From an uncultured Lachnobacterium sp. (lineage in GTDB: Bacteria > Bacillota > Clostridia > Lachnospirales > Lachnospiraceae), in assembly GCA_900546625.1 (NCBI GenBank), contig URDU01000012.1:6618-70617 (forward strand): a DNA stretch of 64,000 nt, in the 5' to 3' direction. The notes beneath the pieces were generated by a model. The model was not told the origin of the DNA, did no database searches, and saw only the letters and a list, made by a program, of their open reading frames with translations. The position numbers and the translations under genes were made by a program. Positions 54,989-63,841 of the stretch are shown one piece after another. Position 1 is the stretch's first letter. Each line of letters opens with the position of its first letter.

Positions 54989-55094
54989 TTTGTTAATCTC
55001 CTGTTTTAGTTTTATTATTTAAGTTTACCATTACAATTTGAACATTCTGTGTTTCGCATAATTGTATTGCATGCATTACCGGTCACTGTAAGCA

Positions 55095-57626
55095 TTATCT
55101 GTCCCTGTGAGGTTTCAGCTGTAAACTGCTGCGTCTATTAACCATTTGACGCCCCAATAAAAGCAGTAGAAAAATGCCCACACAGCCTGCGCTTATAGCT
55201 GCACCTGCCTTAAGTCCCGGTGTCTCATAATAAAGCTCTATCTCATGCTCTCCCTCATCCAGATGAATGCTCACAAACGTATCGGAAAAATCCTCATACT
55301 CTGTCTCCTTCCCATCCACCTTCATTGTCCAGCCCTTTTCACTCGGAATAGAAAGCACAAGTCTGCCTGCCTGCTTTACATCAATGTGTCCGCTTATGTG
55401 TGTATCTGAAAAATCATCCACAGAAAGTGTCTGCGCATTGAGCGCATTGTATGCACTTTCCACTGCTGCAACGGAAAGCTCGTAAACGTTAAACCTTACA
55501 GCATCGGCATCAGTGTTTGTGACAGTAACTGTCTCCCCCGCCTTCACATATCCCAGGTCAAACAGATACCTGTGAGTGGTCTTCGAGTATGTGGTCTCAT
55601 ACTCCCCGTGGCTGAAGGTCAGACTGTCAGCGCTGCACGAATCGTATGCCGCATAGTAATACCCGTCATGGTCAAAGGTAAGCGTCGTGCTTCCCGGATT
55701 TTCTTCCTGAGTGCACTCTGTCAAGGTCAGCGTATCATCTGCTGCACCAAGAAGCCTGCCAAGGGAATTAATCGAATAGATTTTCGATGAAGAGGATGGC
55801 TTCCACGCATCAATCACTCCCTCATTCATCATAAACCCAAGCGGAAGCGTGTAGTTGTTCCGATACAGATAGTGATTTTTACATTTTCCTACAAGTGTAG
55901 TCAGCTCATTCTGTGGCTGTATGGATTTTGTAACCATATATCTGACCGAAAGCATAGCTGATGTGATAGGTGTGGCACCGTTATAGCAGTAGAAATTCTT
56001 GCCTCCCTCCATATAAAGAGCCTGATAAAAATGGCTCACATTTATATTCATCAGGGAAGAAAACTGTGTTCCCGAAGCATAGCCGTACCGCGTATCATCA
56101 TTTTTAGTAAGTCTGCCTGTATCCTCAATCCTGTAAAATGGCACATCGTTGTCAGCTGCATCCTCTTTTGCAAGCTCCAGTGCCTCTTGTATATCATCCA
56201 CATTGGCATTGTAGCTGCTTCTGCCGGTACATCCAAGTCCTGTCACAGCCATATTGACAGCCAGCTCCACAATCGCAATACCGCATGTTATGACCATCAA
56301 AAGCTCCCTGTTTTTCCTTGCTGCAAGCTTTAAAAGTACTATCATAATGCCGTACAGCGCAACAAACAATATGCTTATGATAACTGCATAATACTCTGTC
56401 ACATCCTCACCGGCAAACATCGTGCTTACTGCCATAAGCGCCGATGCAAATACCACTGCCACACCAACATGCCACAGTCTTATGCCACGCCACTTTCTTA
56501 CTGTAGCATAGCCTATGGTCAATACAAGAAATGCGTACAGATACGACTGTCTGCCAGGCAGCGAATCCGGAAAATGCAGTCCGTGCCATATAAAGTCAAG
56601 CTGTTTATTGGCAAAGCTTGCCATGAAAAACAACACAAACAATACTGGAGCTATTTTTTTCTTCCAATTAATCCTTTTATTGAGCAAAAACAGTATCAAA
56701 AGCATCACACTAAAGGCTCCGGCATACAGATTCGGCCAGTTCTCTGCCCCCTCATAGACACTTGCAGTCGTGCACATCCTGCCTGTCTCAGATAAGAGAT
56801 TAAAATACCACTCTATCTGCTTTGGAAACTCAATGCCCGATGAACCGCTGTAGCTTAATATGATAAGCTCTGGGATGATGAGCACCATCGCAGTCCCTCC
56901 CGCCAAAAGTGAGTAAACAGCAAACCTGACGATTGCAGCCATTTTACCGCCCTTTTGCGTAAAGAAAAGCCATGCAAACCAGAATACCAGAAAGATACAA
57001 AGCATGATGCTTAAATAATAATTCGACAATATGCAAAGTGCCAGTGATACATAGTAAAGCACAGGCTTTTTATCCCTCACAAGCTTCTCAAGACCTGCTA
57101 TCGCAAGCGGTGCAGCTGCCACAACATCCATCCACATGACATCCCAGCTATACGCAGCCACAAAGCCTGAAAGCGCATATGCCGTAGAGAAAACAAATGC
57201 CGGCACAAATGTACTATTGTGATATCTGTTATCCTTTCCAAGAAGCACAAAGTGTTCCTTCAGAAAATAGAAAAAAGTTGCTCCGCTGAGCGAAATCTTA
57301 AAAATAATAAGCAGCTCTATAAACTCGATGATATGGCTCTTGGGAAAAAGCACCACAAGCCAGTTTATCGGACTCGCGAGATAATAGGCAAATACCGATA
57401 CAAAATCACTGCCAAGCCCGATATTCCATGTATACATGAGGCTCGCACCATTTCTAAGCTTCTCCCACAGCTCATTAAAAAACGGCAGATACTGGTGATA
57501 CAAATCCATATGCAAAAGACAGTAATCGCCAAATGGATATACACCGTTTCCTATACAAATGATTATACATATGAAAAACGGAATTAAAAACGCTGTCAAA
57601 AGCGGATGCTTTTTAACAAACTTCAT
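55095..57626 (-). CDS. YfhO family membrane protein
   Basis: 843 residues from ATG 57626 behind GGAGGATAAGTG. About 12 membrane helices with GDYCLLHMDLYHQYLPFFNE near residue 31 and a large C-terminal extracytoplasmic domain (about 500-815, ending KVDGKETEYEDFSDTFVS, EGEHEIELYYETPGLK), the classic YfhO layout. In Bacillus and Listeria YfhO-like proteins take part in glycosylation of lipoteichoic acid. The start overlaps the stop of the LtaS-like gene by 1 bp (TGATG), so both may act on one cell-surface polymer. Confidence 0.92.
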   Translation of the reverse strand: MKFVKKHPLLTAFLIPFFICIIICIGNGVYPFGDYCLLHMDLYHQYLPFFNELWEKLRNGASLMYTWNIGLGSDFVSVFAYYLASPINWLVVLFPKSHIIEFIELLIIFKISLSGATFFYFLKEHFVLLGKDNRYHNSTFVPAFVFSTAYALSGFVAAYSWDVMWMDVVAAAPLAIAGLEKLVRDKKPVLYYVSLALCILSNYYLSIMLCIFLVFWFAWLFFTQKGGKMAAIVRFAVYSLLAGGTAMVLIIPELIILSYSGSSGIEFPKQIEWYFNLLSETGRMCTTASVYEGAENWPNLYAGAFSVMLLILFLLNKRINWKKKIAPVLFVLFFMASFANKQLDFIWHGLHFPDSLPGRQSYLYAFLVLTIGYATVRKWRGIRLWHVGVAVVFASALMAVSTMFAGEDVTEYYAVIISILFVALYGIMIVLLKLAARKNRELLMVITCGIAIVELAVNMAVTGLGCTGRSSYNANVDDIQEALELAKEDAADNDVPFYRIEDTGRLTKNDDTRYGYASGTQFSSLMNINVSHFYQALYMEGGKNFYCYNGATPITSAMLSVRYMVTKSIQPQNELTTLVGKCKNHYLYRNNYTLPLGFMMNEGVIDAWKPSSSSKIYSINSLGRLLGAADDTLTLTECTQEENPGSTTLTFDHDGYYYAAYDSCSADSLTFSHGEYETTYSKTTHRYLFDLGYVKAGETVTVTNTDADAVRFNVYELSVAAVESAYNALNAQTLSVDDFSDTHISGHIDVKQAGRLVLSIPSEKGWTMKVDGKETEYEDFSDTFVSIHLDEGEHEIELYYETPGLKAGAAISAGCVGIFLLLLLGRQMVNRRSSLQLKPHRDR

Positions 57627-59395
57627 CACTTATCCTCCCAATCAAACAGTCTGTAATATTGCAAAAGCTTATAATCATTTAGCATATCCGATGTCTTACC
57701 GGAAGTTTTATCCGTGCGCACCGCTGATATGATTGGATACTCCTCCTTAAGCTTTAGCAGAAAGCTCTGGTAATCATTTGTCGGCACCCCTGCCGCTTTA
57801 AGCACATTTGCAGCCAGATAATTGACGCTCGTATCTTCTCCTGTTGCCTCATCAATATCATAATTTGCCCATATGATATAAGGCACCTGATAGCGCAGCT
57901 TAAGCTCTTCATTGGATAAATTGTTATAATCCATGCCGTTTGCTGCAAGAACAGAGCTTGCTACAGTATCATTTGGCTGATGATCACCGAAAAATACCAC
58001 TATAGTTTTCTCATCCACATTTGAGAAATAGTCAATGAGACTCTTTAAATCCTCGTCTGTCATCTTAATCAGTGAAAGATATTGGTCGAGCGCAGAATTA
58101 TTGAACTTATCAGCTGTCACAGTATTGTCAAAGCCATAGTAGGTGTCCGTGTATCCACCATGATTTTGCATTGTGACATTGAATATAAATGCCGGCTGAC
58201 CATCCGGTTTGTTCTCATAGGTCTCAATAATCTTATCAAATGACGTCTCATCACTTATATATCTGCGCACAAACCTCTGATTAGAATAATCCTGCATAAA
58301 CGAAAGATTGTCAAATCCCAAAAGAGGATAAACCGTATCCCTGTTCCATCCACTGCCATAGTACGGATGCTGTGCATACGTTGCATAGCCTATGCTCTTT
58401 AAATAGCTTGCAAGGGAAGGGGTCTCACTCTTTATATACTGCTGATACGGAATACTTCCTACCGGAAGAAAAGCCATCGTATTGCCTGTCAGAAACTCAA
58501 ACTCGGTATCGGCAGTATTGCCGCCGCATACAGACGTATTCAGATATCCTGTTATAGTGTTCTCATTGCCCTTTTCAAGACTGTGTACAAACGGCATATA
58601 GTCTGTATTTGTATCAAAATCACCGAGCACCGACAGGTCAGAAAAGGCTTCATCCATCACAACTATAATATTCGGATAGTCACTTTTTTCTGCTTCATCT
58701 GAATTATCATCTGCACCGGCATAGCTGTCAAGCAGCTCCTTAGCCTTCTGTCTGCTATACCCATCAGGCTTATCAACTGCCACAAACTTAAGATCCATCG
58801 CAAAGGTCACTGCCATTCCATTCACCTTTGTCATATATGCCGGTGTAAACAGAAATGGATACAGGTAATTATCTGTCTGGAAATCTTCATCCTGCAGGGC
58901 ATTCACAAACAGGCACAGCGCAAGTATTAAAAGCACTGTCGGAATGAGTCTGAACCGGAATTTCCACTTGATCCTGAAATCAACAAAATGCATCAGCACA
59001 ATAAGTGCTATAAATATAACTGTAACAACAACTACTCCTGCAGTCGGTGCGAAATCATAATTGGACGCAACGCTTGTCGCCGTACCAATTGAGAAAATAT
59101 CCCACGGAACAAAAGGAGTCGAGCGAAAAAGCATAACATAGTGATTAATCAGTCCAAAAACCATAGCCACGATAAAAACCGCACGAAGTGCCCATTTCGC
59201 CCTGCCTGTAACAAAATAAAGAATCCAGGCGATCAGCTCAAACAAAATAATATTAAAAAATCCTGCCATAAATCTGACTTCTTCAAAGGGATTGTGTTCG
59301 TAGAACTCCATAAGATAAAAAGCTGCAATCGGAAAAATCGAGAAAAATATAACATTGAATACAATTTCATATTTTTTATAAATCTTTTTTATCAT
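57626..59395 (-). CDS. LtaS-like sulfatase-family phosphoglycerol transferase
   Basis: 589 residues from ATG 59395, the third of three ATG, 7 bases behind AGGAG. Five N-terminal membrane helices are followed by an alkaline-phosphatase-fold domain: NIIVVMDEAFSDLSVLGDF (metal Asp/Glu and probable Ser nucleophile), GGNTADTEFEFLTGNTMAFL, TYAQHPYYGSGWNRD and FFGDHQPND. Such enzymes polymerise or transfer glycerol phosphate on the outer face. The frame extends to 59575 but that part lies in a tRNA gene and terminator and is not coding. Confidence 0.9.
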   Translation of the reverse strand: MIKKIYKKYEIVFNVIFFSIFPIAAFYLMEFYEHNPFEEVRFMAGFFNIILFELIAWILYFVTGRAKWALRAVFIVAMVFGLINHYVMLFRSTPFVPWDIFSIGTATSVASNYDFAPTAGVVVVTVIFIALIVLMHFVDFRIKWKFRFRLIPTVLLILALCLFVNALQDEDFQTDNYLYPFLFTPAYMTKVNGMAVTFAMDLKFVAVDKPDGYSRQKAKELLDSYAGADDNSDEAEKSDYPNIIVVMDEAFSDLSVLGDFDTNTDYMPFVHSLEKGNENTITGYLNTSVCGGNTADTEFEFLTGNTMAFLPVGSIPYQQYIKSETPSLASYLKSIGYATYAQHPYYGSGWNRDTVYPLLGFDNLSFMQDYSNQRFVRRYISDETSFDKIIETYENKPDGQPAFIFNVTMQNHGGYTDTYYGFDNTVTADKFNNSALDQYLSLIKMTDEDLKSLIDYFSNVDEKTIVVFFGDHQPNDTVASSVLAANGMDYNNLSNEELKLRYQVPYIIWANYDIDEATGEDTSVNYLAANVLKAAGVPTNDYQSFLLKLKEEYPIISAVRTDKTSGKTSDMLNDYKLLQYYRLFDWEDK

Positions 59396-59445
59396 CATCA
59401 TGCTCCTGTTATTTTCTTTATTTTTTTGAAAGATTGTGAGTAAAG

Positions 59446-59497
59446 AAAAAACCCGCAAACCCTTGATTTTACTAGAAATCTTGGATTTACGGGGTTT
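59446..59497 (-). terminator. terminator of tRNA-Leu
   Basis: On the minus strand AAACCCCGTAAATCC pairs with GGGTTTGCGGGTTT and is followed by a run of T, directly behind the tRNA 3' end. Confidence 0.75.
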
Positions 59498-59506
59498 TGC
59501 AAATAG

Positions 59507-59589
59507 TGCCGGCAGTGGGACTTGAACCCACACGGGCTTGCGCCCAACAGATTTTGAGTCTGCATCGTCTGCCATTCCGACATGCCGGC
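59507..59589 (-). tRNA. tRNA-Leu (anticodon CAA)
   Basis: 83 nt on the minus strand. The acceptor stem is GCCGGCA (59589-59583) with TGCCGGC at the 3' end plus discriminator A (59507), no encoded CCA. The anticodon stem-loop reads CAGACTCAAAATCTG with anticodon CAA; a long variable arm (TTGGGCGCAAGCCC) makes it a class II tRNA; GTTCAAGTC is in the T arm. Upstream TTGCAT-N17-TAGAAT (about 59607-59637) fits a promoter. Confidence 0.95.
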
Positions 59590-59640
59590 GTCTTACGAAC
59601 AGTCAATATTCTATCACAGTTATTGACTTCATGCAACTAA

Positions 59641-59735
59641 AATTTGTAATTTCAATATAAATTTCAATATAAATTATATGTTTTCGGCAATAACTTTAAT
59701 ATATGTTTTGATATATGTTTTAACATATGTCAAAG
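59641..59735. repeat. short tandem repeats upstream of tRNA-Leu
   Basis: TTTCAATATAAA occurs twice in a row (about 59650-59674) and a 12-13 bp unit ATATATGTTTT-G/A-A about three times (59698-59735). It is AT-rich intergenic DNA without a gene. A TTGACA is contained in the opposite strand of the last unit. Confidence 0.5.
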
Positions 59736-59749
59736 CCTAGAATTATGTC

Positions 59750-60790
59750 TTAGCATACAACCTTATTCTTACCTGTGCATTTTCCGACATAAAGCTGTTT
59801 GTCAACAAAATTAATCCATTCCTTGTAATCCTGCCCTACCTTATATTTTCCTGCACCTATGGTCACGGTCATCCTTCCGCTGCCCTTTGATGTCCAGAAG
59901 GTCTTTGAATTAATCTCCACACGAAGCTCATCAAGAAAATCCTTAGGTACCTCTCCATTCACACATTTACCAAGCAGCAGAAATTCTTCTCCGCCCCATC
60001 TGCAGTAGCTAAGCTCAACACCTCGAGCCTTGTTTACGATAGTACGAGCGAGAATCTTGAGTGCATCATCTCCTACATTGTGTCCGAATGAATCATTAAT
60101 TTTCTTAAAATCATCAATATCAATCATTGCAAGATAATATTCTCTCTGATTATCTGCCTCAAAAAGATTCTTAAGCTTTGCCATCATAAAGAAACGATTC
60201 GGAAGCTCAGTCAGCGCATCAAACTGCGCCTGCTTTTCCATTGCCCCCTCCTCTGAAGACATAAAATGCAAAAGACACATCATACATGTGATTATCAAGA
60301 AAACTACAACAGACACCATGGCAATTGAAATACTCTTAATTACAACAGAATCCAACACATACAAAGGTGTGTAAAAGTCATCAAGCATATAAAGCATAAT
60401 CAGAGCAATAGCATATACACAACAAAACAGAATGGCAACATGATTCTTTTTTTTCTTTCTGAGAACCACATAATCCATGGCAAAAAGGAAAAACATTGCA
60501 TCGATCAAAAAAAGCTGGAAATTACATTGAATTCCGAGACAAACCACCGCAAGTACCATATGAAGCAATATCTCAACAGCCACACTATAAACATATATGC
60601 TAAGTTTCTCAGATTTTGCCAGACTAAAAGCCAAAAAATAAAAGCATATGCTCAGCAAACTGACTCCCGCCATTAAATCTATTCCCAGAGATGAAAACAG
60701 AAATAACATCAGCAAATGGATGACAAGAAATATTTTATTTACATTAAAAAGGAAGCTCTGCTCCCTGACAGTATTATAATTGCTACCCAT
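59750..60790 (-). CDS. membrane-bound diguanylate cyclase (GGDEF)
   Basis: The 346-residue protein has about six membrane helices (25-185) and a C-terminal GGDEF domain starting FDALTELPNRFFMMAKL. The active loop is RWGGEEFLLLG (about 275-285), an active variant; IDIDDFKKINDSFGHNVGDDAL carries the metal-binding Asp. No RxxD inhibitory site is evident in the expected place. It makes cyclic di-GMP in response to an unknown membrane signal. Confidence 0.93.
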   Translation of the reverse strand: MGSNYNTVREQSFLFNVNKIFLVIHLLMLFLFSSLGIDLMAGVSLLSICFYFLAFSLAKSEKLSIYVYSVAVEILLHMVLAVVCLGIQCNFQLFLIDAMFFLFAMDYVVLRKKKKNHVAILFCCVYAIALIMLYMLDDFYTPLYVLDSVVIKSISIAMVSVVVFLIITCMMCLLHFMSSEEGAMEKQAQFDALTELPNRFFMMAKLKNLFEADNQREYYLAMIDIDDFKKINDSFGHNVGDDALKILARTIVNKARGVELSYCRWGGEEFLLLGKCVNGEVPKDFLDELRVEINSKTFWTSKGSGRMTVTIGAGKYKVGQDYKEWINFVDKQLYVGKCTGKNKVVC

Positions 60791-60886
60791 TGTCCAATAC
60801 CTTCAAAAAAATATTGTAAATATTACTATAAAATAATAACACATTTCATCTAATATAACAATATATTATTGTGCAAAAGTACTAGA

Positions 60887-61912
60887 CTATTTTGCTCTTT
60901 TTTTTTTAACTATATATCCTACAAGAATAATAACAGCACTTGTTATGACACTTCCATAAAATGTCATTCCCCTGCACAAAAGCTCCATATTCGCTGCATT
61001 TCTACCAACAAGCTGCTTAAACCCATCAATCATAATATAATCAGCCACGCCCATAGCTCCGGGTATAGGCACACAATTGGAGCCCATCGCCACAAAGCAC
61101 TGTATCACGCTCACATCAACCGCCTTTTCTACTCCTTCTCCCACCGCCATAAAAATCATAAACGATACCAGAAGCTGTGATAATCGCTGCATAATATTCC
61201 AAAAGAAAATCTCGATAAGAAGCCTTGTATGCCCTGTTATACTGTTTGAACACTCCTGATATTCTTTCATAGTATTTTTAAGCTTCTTTCGAAGCCTGTC
61301 ACCATGCCGTATTATATGTATTTTCTCGAGAAGACGGATAAGACTATCACAAATTGAGTATAGTATGCTTCCCTTCCTTAGCAGCATATAAAATACAAGA
61401 GCCAGAAAAATCAGCACTACAATCCCCAAACATATAAATATCCGCGAAATACCTGAGAAATTTTTCAGCAATGGATACTTAAAAATCATACATAGTAAGC
61501 CAATTGTTAAAAGTGAAAGTGTATACATAACAAGATTAATCAGCAGAGCCACTGTAGCAGCATAGCCCGGTATGCCATCCCTTATCATGAAATACGCACT
61601 GGCTGGCTGTCCTCCCGATGCCGATGGTGTAATAGCCGAAAAATACACATCGGCTCCACCATACACAGTACCATCAATCGCACTGGTTTTATACCCAAAG
61701 TGTCTTGCCATACGTACCAGAGCAAAGCCTTCAAACCAAATAAACCCAAACGTACAAACAAAACTCATAAAAAGCCAGCCTTTATTTGCATTTCTGATAA
61801 AACTCATAAGAATTTCAAACGAAAAATGTTTGCTCTGTGAGACAACAGTCCATATGCTTAAGATAGCTATAAAAGCAGAAGCTATCGCCCAAAATATCTT
61901 TTTTCTGTCCAT
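60887..61912 (-). CDS. UPF0104 / lysylphosphatidylglycerol-synthase-type flippase-like membrane protein
   Basis: The 341-residue protein has eight or so membrane helices with the family stretches GGADVYFSAITPSASGGQPASA (positions about 86-107), LINLVMYTL and MGSNCVPIPGAMGVADYIMIDGF near the C-terminus. It corresponds to the MprF-like flippase domain without the synthase domain. The substrate lipid is unknown. A strong hairpin (61929-61973) lies right ahead of its ribosome site. Confidence 0.9.
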   Translation of the reverse strand: MDRKKIFWAIASAFIAILSIWTVVSQSKHFSFEILMSFIRNANKGWLFMSFVCTFGFIWFEGFALVRMARHFGYKTSAIDGTVYGGADVYFSAITPSASGGQPASAYFMIRDGIPGYAATVALLINLVMYTLSLLTIGLLCMIFKYPLLKNFSGISRIFICLGIVVLIFLALVFYMLLRKGSILYSICDSLIRLLEKIHIIRHGDRLRKKLKNTMKEYQECSNSITGHTRLLIEIFFWNIMQRLSQLLVSFMIFMAVGEGVEKAVDVSVIQCFVAMGSNCVPIPGAMGVADYIMIDGFKQLVGRNAANMELLCRGMTFYGSVITSAVIILVGYIVKKKRAK

Positions 61913-61928
61913 TAAATCTAATCCCCTT

Positions 61929-61973
61929 AAAAAAACTGGTAAAGTGAATTATGAAAATACACCATACCAGTTT
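61929..61973 (-). terminator. hairpin with T-run directly ahead of the UPF0104 gene
   Basis: AAACTGGTA and TACCAGTTT arms, extended by GGTG/CAC, followed on the minus strand by seven T and then AAGGGGAT of the next gene. It can end the uracil permease transcript (stop at 62087). TTGATA-N17-TACAAT (62002-61974) also lies directly upstream, so it may sit at the 5' end of the next transcript. Confidence 0.65.
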
Positions 61974-62086
61974 ATTGTAGAGAATATATATAACTTTATC
62001 AAGTAAAATATTATTAATATCTTTTTAATGTTTGTTAAATTATTTACTGTTACAACTAACAAATCAGTCTAAATACAAATTAACTT

Positions 62087-63505
62087 CTATGATTCCTCTT
62101 CCTCATCATTGTCAGTGTTCATCATATACACACCCCTGCTTGCATCTCCATCAGGATTCTTTCCAAACTCGTAATCATTTCCCGGCAGAATAGCATTTAA
62201 GAAAATCCCTGCAATAGCTGCAATTGCCAAAGCTGTCAGTGTAATTGATGTTCCTGCTACAGTAAATGTCAGTCCATCTCCAAAGCCAAGACCACATACA
62301 AAAATAACACCTGCAATAATCAGATTTCTTGATTTAGTCAGATCTACCTTGTTTTCAACAACATTTCTGACTCCTATTGCTGAAATCATTCCATAAAGCA
62401 TGAATGAAACTCCACCAATAATCGCTGACGGCATAGTAGATATTACAGCCGAAAACTTTGGAATAAACGAAAGTGCAATAGCAAAAACAGCTGCAATACG
62501 GATAACTCTCGGATCATATACCTTAGACAGCTCAAGAACTCCTGTATTCTCACCATATGTTGTATTAGCCGGTCCACCGATGGCTCCTGCGAATGCAGTC
62601 GCAATTCCATCACCTATAAGTGTCCTATGAAGACCCGGATCAGCAATGAAATTCTGCTCTACTGTAGCAGAAATAGCTGACATGTCACCAATATGCTCCA
62701 TCATTGTTGCAATAGCGATAGGCGCCATAACAAGAATGGACGTAATATCAAACTTCATGAACTGAAATTTAGGTATTCCAACCCACGCAGATGATGCAAT
62801 TGATGTAAAATCAAGAATTGCCGAACCATCAGGATTAGTAATTCCTGCAGCATTCATAATAAGAGCTACTACATAGGAAATAATTACTCCCATTAAAATA
62901 GGAATGATTTTAAATAATCCCTTTCCCCAGATATTGAAAATAATTATAACTCCAAGTGCAATAATTGCAAGAACCCAGTTTGTTGAAGCATTATTGATAG
63001 CAGAGCCGGCAAGTGAAAGACCGATGCATATGATAATAGGTCCTGTAACTACAGGCGGCAGAAATCGCATTACACGCTTGATTCCAACCAGCTTAATAAT
63101 AAGAGCAAGTACGAAGTAGAGCATACCTGCAACAAATATACCACCACACGCATATGCCGCCTTATCATTGACAGCCATATCTGCATACATGCCACTGTCA
63201 AGATTTGCAACAGTATAAAAGCCTCCTAAAAAAGCAAATGACGAGCCCAAAAAAGCCGGTACCTTAAACTTTGTACACAGATGAAATATAAGCGTGCCAA
63301 AGCCTGCACAAAATAGTGTAACCGACACCGAAAGCCCTCTCGTCAGTGACTCACCACAAGCTTTCTGAAAATACCCCGATACAAGAATAGGCACAAGAAT
63401 TGTCGCACCAAACATGGCAAACATATGCTGTAAACCAAGTATAAGCATTTTGGCAGTTCCGAGCTGTCTCGCATCACGAATTGGCTCCTGTTTCTTTTGT
63501 TCCAT
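62087..63505 (-). CDS. uracil/xanthine permease (NCS2 family)
   Basis: 472 residues from ATG 63505 behind GGAGGTTGTT (frame open to 63553). Membrane protein with LGLQHMFAMFGATILVPILV at the start, FLPPVVTGPIIICIGLSLAG, the NCS2 motif IGDGIATAFAGAIGGPANTTYGEN in helix 10 and GVSFMLYGMISAIGVRNVVE. It takes up uracil or xanthine with protons. NTTYGENTG favours uracil (UraA-like). The promoter -10 TATAAT is at 63557-63552; the leader of about 40 nt has no visible attenuator. Confidence 0.93.
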   Translation of the reverse strand: MEQKKQEPIRDARQLGTAKMLILGLQHMFAMFGATILVPILVSGYFQKACGESLTRGLSVSVTLFCAGFGTLIFHLCTKFKVPAFLGSSFAFLGGFYTVANLDSGMYADMAVNDKAAYACGGIFVAGMLYFVLALIIKLVGIKRVMRFLPPVVTGPIIICIGLSLAGSAINNASTNWVLAIIALGVIIIFNIWGKGLFKIIPILMGVIISYVVALIMNAAGITNPDGSAILDFTSIASSAWVGIPKFQFMKFDITSILVMAPIAIATMMEHIGDMSAISATVEQNFIADPGLHRTLIGDGIATAFAGAIGGPANTTYGENTGVLELSKVYDPRVIRIAAVFAIALSFIPKFSAVISTMPSAIIGGVSFMLYGMISAIGVRNVVENKVDLTKSRNLIIAGVIFVCGLGFGDGLTFTVAGTSITLTALAIAAIAGIFLNAILPGNDYEFGKNPDGDASRGVYMMNTDNDEEEES

Positions 63506-63551
63506 AACAACCTCCTTAATAAATTTATGTTTTCGATATGTAACTGAACAC

Positions 63552-63580
63552 ATTATAGCAGTTTTGAATTATTATTTCAT
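63552..63580 (-). promoter_or_regulatory. probable promoter of the uracil permease gene
   Basis: Perfect TATAAT at 63557-63552 on the minus strand, with a weak -35 (ATGAAA) 17 bp ahead, 47 bp upstream of the ATG. Confidence 0.5.
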
Positions 63581-63602
63581 TATTTTTTTATCATTTTTTT
63601 AT

Positions 63603-63630
63603 AAAAAAAAGACATCTCACAGGATGTCTT
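63603..63630 (-). terminator. terminator of the ribosomal RNA transcript
   Basis: AAGACATC and GATGTCTT arms (8 bp) followed on the minus strand by eight T. It lies about 210 bp behind the end of 23S rRNA. Confidence 0.8.
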
Positions 63631-63841
63631 AAATAAATCATATTTAGTATAAGTATGTACCTTCAAAACTTCATACAAACTTGATTACTATAATTCAAAC
63701 CAAAAAACTCATCTCGATTCCGCTTCGCTTCATCTCGATGGATTTGCTTCGCAAATCTGCGTCCATTCCAATTCAGCCTTCTGCAAATAAATTTGCAAAG
63801 CCTGAATTCTCATGTACTTGTTTTTCTTCGTTATTAACCAG

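Noticed and set aside
59396..59575. N-terminal extension of the LtaS-like protein
   Set aside because: It would be translated from tRNA-Leu and its terminator; a better start with AGGAG lies at 59395.
59641..59735. Possible CRISPR-like repeats
   Set aside because: Units are short, directly adjacent and AT-rich with no spacers; no cas genes in the window.
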